From: Opitutia bacterium
GTDB taxonomy: Bacteria; Verrucomicrobiota; Verrucomicrobiia; Opitutales; Opitutaceae
Direction: 5' to 3'
NCBI GenBank assembly: GCA_016190985.1
Contig: JACPPI010000013.1
Location: forward strand, 19,858 to 83,857
Length of the DNA stretch: 64,000 nt
In this document: piece by piece, positions 50,833 through 62,200 of the stretch
Position numbering within the stretch: the first letter of the stretch is position 1
Layout: every line of letters begins with the position of its first letter
Program-made: the position numbers and the translations under genes
The notes under the pieces: model-generated
What the model saw: only the letters and a program-made list of their open reading frames with translations
What the model was told of the DNA's origin: nothing
Databases searched by the model: none

Positions 50833-52272
50833 TCAGGATGTGAGCTTGTCGGCCAGCCCGATGGCCTTGAACAGGGCCGACGCCTTGTTGATCGTCTCCT
50901 GATACTCCGCCGCCGGCACGGAGTCCGCCACAATGCCGGCGCCGGCCTGGATATGGACTTGGCCGTCCTTAACCAGTGCCGTGCGAAGGGTTATGCAGGA
51001 ATCTAGGTTGCCGTTGTAGCTGAAATAGCCGAGGGCGCCGGCGTAGCTGCCGCGTTGGGCGCCCTCTTTCTCGGCGATCAGCTGCATGGCGCGTATTTTC
51101 GGGGCGCCGCTGACCGTGCCGGCCGGGAAAGTCGCACGCATGAGGTCAAAGGCGGTGCGTTCTGGCGCAAGTTGTCCCTCCACCTGTGACACAATGTGCA
51201 TCACGTGCGAGTAGCGCTCGATGGTCATGAACTCGGGCACCTTGATGGAGCCGAAGGCGCAGACGCGTCCGATGTCGTTGCGGGCCAGGTCAACGAGCAT
51301 CAGGTGCTCGGCGCGCTCCTTGGCGTCGGCGAGCAGCTCTTCTTCCAAGGCCGCGTCCTCGGCCGGCGTCTGGCCGCGCGGCCGCGTCCCGGCGATGGGG
51401 CGGATCTCCACCTTGCGGCCGGTGAGGCGCACGTGCACTTCCGGCGAGGCCCCGACCAGGGCGAAATCCCCGGCCTCCAGCAGGAACATGTAGGGCGACG
51501 GGTTCACGGTGCGCAGCGCGCGGTAGAGATCGAGCGGGCTGGCGGTGAAGCCCCGGGTGAAACGCTGCGAGAGCACGATCTGGAAGATGTCGCCGGCCCG
51601 GATGAATTCCTTCGAGTCCTCCACCATCTTCTCGAAGGCGGGTTGGGTGAGGTTGCCCGGCGGCACGCGGGCGGGGCTGCTCTCCCGCAGGGCCGCCGAG
51701 ACAAGCGGGGAAGGCTGCGCGAGCGCGGACTGCATGCGCCGCAGCTCGGCGCAGGCCGCGTCGTAGGCGGCGCCGGCGTCGGCGCCGACATGGGCGTTGA
51801 CGATCAGGCGCATCGTCTGGTGGGCGCGGTCGAAGGCCAGCACGGAGTCGCACAGCATGAACCACATCATCGGCACGCCGAGTTCGTCGCGCGCCGCGAG
51901 CGGCACGCTTTTCTCGACGCTGTGGATGAACTCGTAGCCGAGGTAGCCGACCGCGCCGCCGGTGAAGGGTGGCAGGCCGGGCACGCTGACCGGCCTGTGC
52001 CGGCCCAGTTCCTGCTCGAGAGCCGCCAGCGGGTCGGCGTCGCCGGGCCGGGCCTGGAAGATCTGGCGCGGGTTGCAGCCGATGAAGCTGTAGCGCGACA
52101 CGTGCTCGCCGCCCTCGACCGACTCCAGCAGGAACGCCGGGCCCTGGCCGCGCAGCTTGGCGTAGGCCGAGACGGGCGTCTCCAAATCCGCCAGCAGGTC
52201 GGCCCGCACCGGGATGACGTTGCCCTGCCTGCTCAGGCGCAGGAATTCCTCGCGCGCGGGGGAGATTTGCAT
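50833..52272 (-). CDS. trpE: Anthranilate synthase component I
   Basis: A 479-residue chorismate-using enzyme, first step of tryptophan synthesis. The feedback-inhibition motif LLES is in AFLLESVEGG near residue 47, and NPSPYMF is also present, so it should be tryptophan-sensitive. The catalytic domain has IFQIVLSQRF, GSSPE-like GASPEVHVRL, IAGTRPRG, HLMLVDLARNDIGRV and TFPAGTVSGAPKIRAMQLI. No trpG follows. It begins four bases after glmS, so it is probably transcribed with it. Confidence 0.93.
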   Translation of the reverse strand: MQISPAREEFLRLSRQGNVIPVRADLLADLETPVSAYAKLRGQGPAFLLESVEGGEHVSRYSFIGCNPRQIFQARPGDADPLAALEQELGRHRPVSVPGLPPFTGGAVGYLGYEFIHSVEKSVPLAARDELGVPMMWFMLCDSVLAFDRAHQTMRLIVNAHVGADAGAAYDAACAELRRMQSALAQPSPLVSAALRESSPARVPPGNLTQPAFEKMVEDSKEFIRAGDIFQIVLSQRFTRGFTASPLDLYRALRTVNPSPYMFLLEAGDFALVGASPEVHVRLTGRKVEIRPIAGTRPRGQTPAEDAALEEELLADAKERAEHLMLVDLARNDIGRVCAFGSIKVPEFMTIERYSHVMHIVSQVEGQLAPERTAFDLMRATFPAGTVSGAPKIRAMQLIAEKEGAQRGSYAGALGYFSYNGNLDSCITLRTALVKDGQVHIQAGAGIVADSVPAAEYQETINKASALFKAIGLADKLTS

Positions 52273-52276
52273 GGCG

Positions 52277-54127
<1,851 letters not shown>

Positions 54128-54193
54128 ATGGGTTTAAGCTGGCGATTTTTGAGCGGGTTCAAATCATATCGCAAGGAATTAGAACACCCCTGC

Positions 54194-55477
54194 ATGGCCG
54201 AATCAAAAAAAGTCCTCTCGGTGATCATGGGCGGCGGCCGTGGCACCCGCCTCTTTCCGCTGACCAAGGAGCGCTGCAAGCCCGCCGTGCCGCTCGCCGG
54301 CAAATACCGCCTCGTCGACATCCCGATCAGCAACTGCCTGAACTCGGGGCTCAACCGCATCTTCCTGCTCTCGCAGTTCCTCACCGCCTCGCTGCACCGG
54401 CACATCCAGAAGAGCTTCCACTTCGATCCCTTCGGCGCCGGCTTCATCGACATCCTCTCCGCCGAGCAGACCGAGAAGAGCAGCGCCTGGTATGAGGGCA
54501 CCGCCGACGCCGTGCGCCGCAACCTCGTCCACTTCAACAGCCACCGGCACGACTTCATCCTCATCCTCTCCGGCGACCAGCTGTATCGGATGGACTTCAG
54601 CGCGATCATCGACCAGCATGTCGCCGCCGGGGCGGACGTGACCATCGCCGCCATCCCTTTTCCGGTCTCCAAGATCGAGGGCCTCGGCCTCATGCGCGTG
54701 GCCGACGACCTGACGATCTCCGAGTTCGTGGAGAAGCCGAAGGACCCCGCGATCATCGACGGGCTGACCATCAGCGCCGCCCTGGAAAGCAGGCTGGCGC
54801 CCGCGGCCGAGAAGCGCTGCCTCGCCTCGATGGGCATCTATGTGTTCAGCCGCGAGGCGCTCCGCCGCGGCCTGGACAACAACATGAAGGACTTCGGCAA
54901 GGAGGTCATCCCCGGCCTCCTCGGCCAGGCCAAGCTCTGCAGCTACATCTTCGAGGGCTATTGGGAGGACATCGGCACCGTGCGCGCCTTCTTCGAGGCC
55001 AACCTCGCGCTCGCGCAGCCCCTGCCGCCCTTCAATTTCTTCGACCGCTCCGCGCCGATCTACACCCACCCGCGCTATCTGCCCGCCTCGAAGATCAACC
55101 GCTGCAACATCGACCACGTGGTCATCGGCGACGGCTGCCTCGTCACGGACTCGACGCTCAAGCACTGCGTCATCGGCATCCGCTCCGTGCTCGGCGAAAA
55201 CTCCCACCTCGAGGACGTGGTGATGATGGGCGCCGACTATTACCAGACCGCCGCCGAGGTGCTGGCCGACAAGGCCGCCGGCCGCCCCGCCATCGGCGTC
55301 GGCCGCAACTGCCGGATCAACCGCGCCATCATCGACAAGAACGCCCGCATCGGCGACGGCGTCACGCTCTCGCCCGCCGCCAAGCCCGACGGCGACTACG
55401 CCCACGGCGTCGTCATCCGCGACGGCATCCTCTGCGTGACCAAGGGGGCCGTGCTCCCGTCAGGCTTTGCGCTCTGA
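54194..55477 (+). CDS. glgC: Glucose-1-phosphate adenylyltransferase
   Basis: A 427-residue ADP-glucose pyrophosphorylase, the committed step of glycogen synthesis. The nucleotide site MGGGRGTRLFPLTKERCKP is at about residues 12-30, followed by KYRLVDIPISNCLNSGLNRI, ILSGDQLYRMDF, EFVEKPKDP and a C-terminal beta-helix domain. I chose the ATG at 54194 (MAESKK); the frame is open far upstream, but that is antisense to glmS. Its 3' end overlaps the convergent lgt gene by 18 bases. Confidence 0.95.
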   Translation: MAESKKVLSVIMGGGRGTRLFPLTKERCKPAVPLAGKYRLVDIPISNCLNSGLNRIFLLSQFLTASLHRHIQKSFHFDPFGAGFIDILSAEQTEKSSAWYEGTADAVRRNLVHFNSHRHDFILILSGDQLYRMDFSAIIDQHVAAGADVTIAAIPFPVSKIEGLGLMRVADDLTISEFVEKPKDPAIIDGLTISAALESRLAPAAEKRCLASMGIYVFSREALRRGLDNNMKDFGKEVIPGLLGQAKLCSYIFEGYWEDIGTVRAFFEANLALAQPLPPFNFFDRSAPIYTHPRYLPASKINRCNIDHVVIGDGCLVTDSTLKHCVIGIRSVLGENSHLEDVVMMGADYYQTAAEVLADKAAGRPAIGVGRNCRINRAIIDKNARIGDGVTLSPAAKPDGDYAHGVVIRDGILCVTKGAVLPSGFAL

Positions 55478-56275
55478 CACACGCCGACCAGCGAGCGCGA
55501 TGAGCAGCACGCCGCCGGCGATCAAAAAGAAGGAATAGAACGTGCCGCGGCTCAGGCCGAGGATCAGGGCCGCGTCGGGTTCGCGGAAGATTTCGCAGAC
55601 GGCCCGCGCCCCGGCGTAGGCGAGCAGGAACTCGCCGGACAGCCGCCCGGGTTGCGCTTTCGCGCACTCGGTTTTCCAGAAGCGCCATTGCATGAAAGCG
55701 AACAGCAGCAGCCCTTCCAGCGCGGCTTCGTAGAGCTGCGAGGGGTGGCGGGGCAGAAGCGGATGCGGACTGGCGGGAAAGATGACCGCCCACGGGACAT
55801 CGGTGGTCCGGCCCCAGAGTTCGCCGTTGATGAAATTGGCCACGCGGCCGAAGAACAAACCGATCGGCGCGGTGGTGACGACCAGGTCGGCCACGCGCAG
55901 CAGGCCCTCGGGGCGGCGGCGGGCGAACAGCCCCATCGCCGCGGTGACGCCGACAAAGCCGCCGTGGCTCGCCATGCCGCCTTCCCACACCCGGAACAGG
56001 ATCAGCGGGTCGTGCAGCAAGGCGCCGGGTTGGTAGAGCAGGAAGAAGCCGAGGCGCCCGCCGACGATCACGCCGGCGACGAGATAGGTCATCAGGTCGA
56101 ACACGGCCGCCATGTCCAGCGTGCTGCGTCCCGCCGACTGGTAGCGCCGCAGCAGCCAGCCGGCGCCGACAAAGCCCGCCAGGTAGGCCAGCCCATACCA
56201 GCGGAGGCCGAAGTTCTCCCCGAAGCGGAGGAGAAACGGGCTGAGGTCGTGGGTCCAGTAGGCGAGGGGTGGCAC
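55460..56275 (-). CDS. lgt: Prolipoprotein diacylglyceryl transferase
   Basis: A 271-residue polytopic membrane enzyme that adds diacylglycerol to the lipobox cysteine of prolipoproteins. The Lgt signature GRVANFINGELWGR is at about residues 143-156, preceded by HGGFVGVTAAMGLFARRR, and HPSQLYEAALEGLLLF carries another conserved block. It serves the lipoproteins seen in this window (46984, 58096). It converges on glgC, overlapping it by 18 bases. Confidence 0.93.
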   Translation of the reverse strand: MPPLAYWTHDLSPFLLRFGENFGLRWYGLAYLAGFVGAGWLLRRYQSAGRSTLDMAAVFDLMTYLVAGVIVGGRLGFFLLYQPGALLHDPLILFRVWEGGMASHGGFVGVTAAMGLFARRRPEGLLRVADLVVTTAPIGLFFGRVANFINGELWGRTTDVPWAVIFPASPHPLLPRHPSQLYEAALEGLLLFAFMQWRFWKTECAKAQPGRLSGEFLLAYAGARAVCEIFREPDAALILGLSRGTFYSFFLIAGGVLLIALAGRRVSERKA

Positions 56276-56328
56276 GGCAGGCAGAAGTCAGAGGTCAGAG
56301 GTCAGAAGACTCAAATTCTTTCAGACAA

Positions 56329-56404
56329 GGTGGAGCGCCTTGACCTCAAGGCGCTTGGTGCGCAACGGCCATGATTCAGCGCGTTGGGGGCAACGCGCTC
56401 CACC
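56329..56404. repeat. Nested palindromic element (two hairpins within a 10-bp inverted repeat)
   Basis: The ends GGTGGAGCGC (56329-56338) and GCGCTCCACC (56395-56404) are exact reverse complements. Inside are GCGCCTTGA/TCAAGGCGC (56335-56354) and GCGCGTTG-GGGG-CAACGCGC (56379-56398). The whole 76-base unit can fold as two adjacent hairpins or one larger structure, like REP/BIME elements. It lies between the starts of the divergent lgt and gcvT genes. Confidence 0.8.
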
Positions 56405-56469
56405 GTGTCTCATTCACGCGGCCAATCTTTCCTTGCCCGGGCCGCGCGCCGTGCGCTTAGTCTGGCGGC

Positions 56470-57567
56470 ATGAGTCTTCTCCGGACCACACCCCTCAACG
56501 CGTTCCACCGGCGGCACGGCGGCCGCATGGTCGACTTCGCCGGCTGGGACATGCCGGTCCAATACCAGAGCATCCTCGAGGAGCACAAGGCCGTGCGCGC
56601 CCGCTGCGGCCTGTTCGACGTGAGCCACATGGGCGAGGCCGACGTGAAGGGCCCCGAGGCGCTCCAGTTCCTCCAGCGCCTCGTCACCAACGACTGCGCC
56701 AAGCTTTTTCCCGGCCGCGTGCTCTACACCGTCATGTGCTATCCGCACGGCGGGGTGGTGGACGACCTGCTGGTCTACATGCGCGGCGAGGGTGACTACC
56801 TCCTCTGCATAAACGCCGGCAACATCGCCAAGGACATCGCGTGGATGCAGGAGCAGGCCAGGGGCTTCAACTGCACGGTGACCGACCGCTCCGACGACTA
56901 CGCGCAGCTCGCCATCCAGGGGCCGACCGCCGCCGCGCTGGTGCAGACGCTGACCAAGACCAACCTCGCCGGGATCAAATACTATCACTTCGCCCAAGGC
57001 GAGGTCGCGGGCGTGAAATGCATCATCAGCCGCACCGGCTACACGGGTGAGGACGGCGTGGAGCTTTATTGCGCAACGGCGGACAGCGTTCGCCTGGCCG
57101 AAGCCGTGGTCGCGGCCGGCGGGCCGTTCGGCCTCGAACTGACCGGGCTCGGCGCGCGCGACAGCCTGCGCCTCGAGGCCGGCTTCCCGCTCTACGGCCA
57201 CGAGATCACCGACCAGATCACGCCGATCACGGCGGGGTTGGGCTGGGTCGTGAAGTTCGACAAGGGGCCCTTCATCGGTTCCGACGTGCTCAAAGCCGAG
57301 AAAGAAAAAGGCTTTGCGAAAAAAATCGTGTTCTTCAAGACGGGGGACCGTCGCATCGTTCGGGCCGGGACCCCGGTGCTGAACCCGGCCGGGGCGGTCG
57401 TCGGCACCGTCGTCTCCGGCACCCTGTCACCCATGCTTAACGAAGCCATCGGCTCGGCCTTGGTCGAGGCCGCGGCAGCCAGGGAGCCCCTCGCCGTGGA
57501 CATCCGCGGCACCAGGTTGAATTTGTCACTCGTCAAGCCCCCCTTCGTAAACCTAAAGAAGAGTTAG
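56470..57567 (+). CDS. gcvT: Glycine cleavage system T protein (aminomethyltransferase)
   Basis: A 365-residue tetrahydrofolate-dependent enzyme that releases ammonia from the aminomethyl-lipoyl H protein. RTTPLNAFHRRHGGRMVDFA, then FAGWDMPVQY, GLFDVSHMGEADVKG, RTGYTGEDGVELY and GLGARDSLRLEAGFPLYGHE are the usual GcvT blocks. Length is normal. gcvH follows after 100 bases that hold a repeat. The GDC P protein is not in the window. Confidence 0.95.
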   Translation: MSLLRTTPLNAFHRRHGGRMVDFAGWDMPVQYQSILEEHKAVRARCGLFDVSHMGEADVKGPEALQFLQRLVTNDCAKLFPGRVLYTVMCYPHGGVVDDLLVYMRGEGDYLLCINAGNIAKDIAWMQEQARGFNCTVTDRSDDYAQLAIQGPTAAALVQTLTKTNLAGIKYYHFAQGEVAGVKCIISRTGYTGEDGVELYCATADSVRLAEAVVAAGGPFGLELTGLGARDSLRLEAGFPLYGHEITDQITPITAGLGWVVKFDKGPFIGSDVLKAEKEKGFAKKIVFFKTGDRRIVRAGTPVLNPAGAVVGTVVSGTLSPMLNEAIGSALVEAAAAREPLAVDIRGTRLNLSLVKPPFVNLKKS

Positions 57568-57573
57568 TTTTGG

Positions 57574-57642
57574 CCACGGCTGTCACGGATATGCACGGAT
57601 ACCACCCGGTTTTTCATCCGTGACCATCGGTGTGATCCGTGG
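57574..57642. repeat. Imperfect inverted repeat built from CACGGAT/ATCCGTG units
   Basis: The left arm (57574-57600) has CCACGG, CACGGAT and CACGGAT; the right arm (57616-57642) has ATCCGTG and ATCCGTGG in mirror order. The match is partial but extends over about 27 bases. It lies in the gcvT-gcvH gap and is another likely dispersed palindromic repeat; it could also modulate read-through into gcvH. Confidence 0.65.
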
Positions 57643-57667
57643 TTAATGAATTCCCGCAATCATCCTC

Positions 57668-58051
57668 ATGAGCAACATTCCCCCCGATCTCAAATACGCC
57701 AAGTCCCACGAATGGCTCAAGGTCGCCGCCGACGGCACCGCGACCGTCGGCATCACCGACTACGCCCAGAGCAGCCTCGGCGACATCACGTTTGTCCAGC
57801 TGCCCAAGGTCGGCGCGGCCCTCAAGGCCGGCGAGGCCTTCGGCGTCGTCGAGTCGGTCAAGGCCGCCTCCGATGTCTACGCCCCCGTGGCCGGCACAGT
57901 GCTGGAGGTCAACAAGGCCCTCGACACCAATCCCGAGAAACTCAACCAGGCGCCCCACACCGACGCCTGGATCATGAAGCTCAAGCTCGCCAACCCGGCC
58001 GATGCGGCCGGGCTCCTCGGCGCGGCCGATTACGCGAAACTTGTCGGTTGA
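57668..58051 (+). CDS. gcvH: Glycine cleavage system H protein
   Basis: A 127-residue lipoyl carrier protein. YAKSHEWLKVAADGTATVGI is the start signature, DYAQSSLGDITFVQLPKVG follows, and the lipoylated lysine lies in GVVESVKAASDVYAPVAG. It shuttles the methylamine group between P, T and L proteins. It is the second gene of the gcv pair; the next gene (efflux adaptor) begins 44 bases later. Confidence 0.95.
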   Translation: MSNIPPDLKYAKSHEWLKVAADGTATVGITDYAQSSLGDITFVQLPKVGAALKAGEAFGVVESVKAASDVYAPVAGTVLEVNKALDTNPEKLNQAPHTDAWIMKLKLANPADAAGLLGAADYAKLVG

Positions 58052-58095
58052 GCCGGCGTCTCTCCGGCATCCCGCCCGTTTTCCGCCCCCACTTT

Positions 58096-59202
58096 ATGCG
58101 CTCATCCATTTCCCGCGTCGCCGTGATCGGTTGCTTGCTGGCCGCCGGTCTGGCGGCCGGTTGCGGGAAAAAGGCCGCGACCGCCGCCGCGCCGGCGGCC
58201 GCGCAGCGCCAGCCGGTGGAGGTGACCAACATCTCCCGGCGCGATCTGGTCGAGTCGCTGTCGCTGGTCGGTTCGCTCGCGGCCAACGAGTCCGCCCAGC
58301 TCCGGGCCGAGATCTCGGGGCAGGTGCGCTCCGTGCAGTTTCAGGAAGGCGGCCACGTCACCAAGGACCAGGTGCTGGTCAAGATCGACGACGCCGAGCT
58401 GCGCGCGCAGCTGGCGCAGGCCGAGGCCGCCTTCCATCTGGCCGAGATGAACCTCAGGCGCAGCGAGAACCTCACCGAGGCCCGCTCCATGTCGCAGGCC
58501 GAGGCCGATCGTGTCCGCTCCGAGCACGCCTCGGCCTCCGCCGCGCAGAACCTGCTGCGCGTCCGCGTGGCCAAGACGGAGATCAAGGCGCCGTTCGACG
58601 GCGTCGTGGGCGCCCGCACCATCTCGCCCGGCGACTACATCACCGCCGCCACGGTCATCACCACGCTCGACGACCTGAGCCGGCTGAAGATCGATTTCCA
58701 GGTGCCCGAGCGCTTCACGTCGAAGGTGAAGGCCGGCACCACGTTCACCGTCCGCGCGCAGACGCCGGCCGGCGAGGCCCGCGCCAAGGGCGAGGTCTAT
58801 TTCACCTCGTCGGTCATCGACCGCGGCACGCGCTCCAGCCAGGTCAAGGGCTACGTGACGGAGAACCCGACGGGCTTTCAACCCGGCATGTTCGCGGGCA
58901 TCGAGGTGGTGCTGGAGGTGCACCGCGGCGTCCTCACGGTGCCGGAGGGCGCGATCCTGACCACCGGCTCCGGGCCGCAGCTGATCATCGTGCGGGACCA
59001 GGGCGCCGACAAGGTGGCCGATTTCGTGCCCGTGACGCTCGGGCTGCGCGAGCGCGGTCTCGTCGAGGTGACGCCGGTCGCCCCGGCCACGCTTTCCGAG
59101 GATTTGTCCGTGGTGGCCTCGGGCGTCGGGGCGCTGGTGCTTTATCCCGGCATCAAGCTGGAGCCCCGGCCGCTGCGCACGGAATTCCGGCTGGGGAACT
59201 GA
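58096..59202 (+). CDS. RND efflux periplasmic adaptor (membrane fusion lipoprotein)
   Basis: A 368-residue HlyD/AcrA-type adaptor. The N-terminus has a lipoprotein signal ending LAAGLAAGC with C23. The barrel-sandwich half-motifs are LRAEISGQVRSVQFQEGGHV and IKAPFDGVVGARTISPGDYI, on both sides of a helical hairpin (about residues 98-158). It would connect the RND pump to an outer membrane channel not present here. It precedes the pump gene by three bases. Confidence 0.92.
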   Translation: MRSSISRVAVIGCLLAAGLAAGCGKKAATAAAPAAAQRQPVEVTNISRRDLVESLSLVGSLAANESAQLRAEISGQVRSVQFQEGGHVTKDQVLVKIDDAELRAQLAQAEAAFHLAEMNLRRSENLTEARSMSQAEADRVRSEHASASAAQNLLRVRVAKTEIKAPFDGVVGARTISPGDYITAATVITTLDDLSRLKIDFQVPERFTSKVKAGTTFTVRAQTPAGEARAKGEVYFTSSVIDRGTRSSQVKGYVTENPTGFQPGMFAGIEVVLEVHRGVLTVPEGAILTTGSGPQLIIVRDQGADKVADFVPVTLGLRERGLVEVTPVAPATLSEDLSVVASGVGALVLYPGIKLEPRPLRTEFRLGN

Positions 59203-59205
59203 GCC

Positions 59206-62200
59206 ATGCTGCTCTCCGACGTCTCCATCAAGCGTCCGGTGGTCGCGCTCGTGGCGTCCATCGTGGTCGTGCTGGTCGGCGTCCTCAGTTTCCAGCGCCT
59301 GCCGGTGCGCGAGTATCCGCTCATCGATTCGCCGGTGGTGAGCATCGAGACGAGCTACCGCGGGGCCTCGGCCGAGGTCGTCGAGGCGCGGATCACCGAG
59401 CCGCTGGAAAAGGAGCTCGCGTCGATCGACGGCATCCGGGTTCTCCGCTCCAGTTCCCGGGAGGAATCCTCCAGCATCACGATCGAGTTCGGCCTGCACC
59501 GCAACATCGACGAGGCGGCCAACGACGTGCGCGACCGCGTCAGCCGCGGCCGGGGCCGCTTGCCCGACGAGATCAGCGAGCCGGTCATCACCAAGGCCGA
59601 CGCCGATTCCAATCCCGTCATCACCCTGGCCTTCAGCTCCCAGCGTTACACCCGCACCGAGGTGGTCGAGATGGTCGAGCGCGTCGCCATCCAGCGCCTG
59701 CAGGCCATCCCCGGCGTCGGCGTGGTCAACATCCGCGGCCCGCGCTACGCCATGCGCCTGTGGGTGGACAGCAACAAGCTGGCGGCCCACCAGCTCACCG
59801 TCGGCGACGTGGAGAACGCCCTGCGCCAGCAGAATGTCGAGATCCCCGGCGGCCGCATCGAGTCCAGCGCCCGCGAGTTCCCCGTCCGCATCGAGGGCCG
59901 CATGACGCAGGTGGGCGAGTTCGAGAACCTCGTCGTGGCCACGCGGGGCAGCTACCAGGTGAAGTTCAGCGACCTCGGCCGCGTGGAGCTGGGCGCGGAG
60001 GATTACCGCGCCGAGAGCTTCTTCAAGGGCCGGCCCACGGTGGGCGTGCAGGTGCTGCGGCAGGCCCAGGCCAACGTGCTCGACGTGGCCAACGCCGTGA
60101 AGCGCATGATCCCCCTCATCACGGCGGACCTGCCCGACGGGGTCACCGTGCAGGTGGGCTTCGACAGCTCGGTGTTCGTCGACCGCTCCGTGCGCGAGGT
60201 CTACAAGACCCTCTGGGAGGCGGCCGCGCTGGTGGTGCTCATGATCTTCCTGTTCCTGCGCGACTGGCGCGCCACCCTCGTGCCGCTGGTCGCCATCCCC
60301 GTTTCCATCATCGGCTCCTTCGCGGTCATGAGCTGGCTGGGTTTCACCATCAACACGCTCACGCTGCTCGCCCTCGTGCTGGCGGTCGGCCTCGTGGTGG
60401 ACGACGCGATCGTGATGCTCGAGAACATCTACCGGCGCATCGAGGAGGGGGAGAACCCGATCCACGCCGCCATCTACGGCGCGCGGCAGGTGGCCTTCGC
60501 CGTCATCGCCACGACCCTGACGCTGGCCGCCGTGTTCCTGCCGGTCGCGTTCCAGTCGGGGCAGACCGGGCGGCTGTTCTTCGAGTTCGGCATCACGCTC
60601 GCCGTGTCGGTCATCGTCTCGGCCTTCGTCGCGCTGACCCTCACGCCCATGATGTGCTCGCGCGTGCTGCGGACCAAGCTGGTGGCCGGGCAGGCCCGGC
60701 ACGGGTGGTTCTACCGCAAGTCGGAACCGTTCTTTGTCGGGCTGAACAACCTGTTCGCCGGCTCGCTGCGCGGCGCCTTCCAGGTCAAGCCCCTCGTGCT
60801 GCTCGGCGCCCTGCTGTTCACGCTCACCGGCCTGGCGCTCTACACCCGGCTTCAGCGCGAACTCACGCCGCTGGAGGATCGCGGCATTTTCATGGCCAAC
60901 CTGATCGCGCCCATCGGCGCGACGCCCGAATACCTGAAGCTCTACTCCGTGGACATGGAGCAGATGATCCTGAAGATCCCGGAGACCGACCGGACTTTCC
61001 ACCGCACCGGCGACGGCGGGCGGGCCTTTGTCTTCGCCACGCTCAAGCCCTGGGAGGAGCGCACCCGCAAGACCCAGGAGATCACGGCGGATCTCCGGCG
61101 GAATTTTCAGAACCAAGTCACCGGCGGGCAGGCGGTGGCCAGTCCCATGCGGCCTTTCAGCAGCGGTCGCGGTGGTTCCGGGGGCGGCGTGCAGCTGGTC
61201 CTCCTCGGCAGCGATTTCCGCGAGTTGCAGCGCCTCGGCGCCGACTACCTCAAGGCCATGCGCGAGAGCGGCCAGTTCATCCAGCCCCGCGTGGACCCGT
61301 CGCCCACCAAGCCCCAGCTCGACGTGAAGATCGACCGCGCCAAGGCGGCGGACCTGCGCGTGCCCGTCAGCGCCATCGCCTCCACCCTCGAATCGCTCCT
61401 CGGCGGGCGGCGGGTCACGGAGTTCCAGCGCGGCAACCAGCAGTATTACGCCATCGTGCAGGTCACCGACGCCAACCGCTCCACGCCGAGCGACCTCGCG
61501 CGCGTCTACGTGCGCTCGACCGACGGCGTGCTCGTGCAGCTGAGCAACGTCGTCAGTTGGTCCGAGAACACCGTGCCCGAGAGCTACCCGCACTTCAACC
61601 GGCTGCGCGCCGTCACCGTCTCCGCCCAGCTGGCCGAGGGCCGCACCATCGGCGACGGCGTGGCCTTCCTCACGGATATCAGCCGGCAGAAGCTGCCGGC
61701 GGGCTACACCTACGCCTGGGACGGGGAGACGCGCGAGTTTGTCGAGAGCGGCAACGACACCTTCATCCTCTTCGGCCTCGCGCTGCTGTTCACCTTCCTG
61801 ATCCTCGCGGCGCAGTTTGAATCGTGGATCCACCCGGTCACGATCTTCACCGGCGTCTTCATCGCCGTGGCCGGCGGCCTGCTGGTGCTGTATTGCACGC
61901 GCTACTGGGGCGTGGCGCTGACCGACAACATCTTTTCCCGCTTCGGCCTCATCATGCTCATCGGCCTCGTGGCCAAGAACGGCATCCTCATCGTCGAGTT
62001 CGCCAACCAGCTCCAGGTGACCAAGGGCGAGAGCGCCCTCGAGGCCGCGTTCGAGGCCGCCACCATCCGCTTCCGGCCGATCCTGATGACCTCGATCTCG
62101 ACCGTGCTCGGCGCCGTGCCGATCGCCTTCGCCACCGGCGCCGGCGCCGAGACACGCAACCCCCTCGGCATGGTCGTGGTCGGCGGCCTCATGCTGGCCA

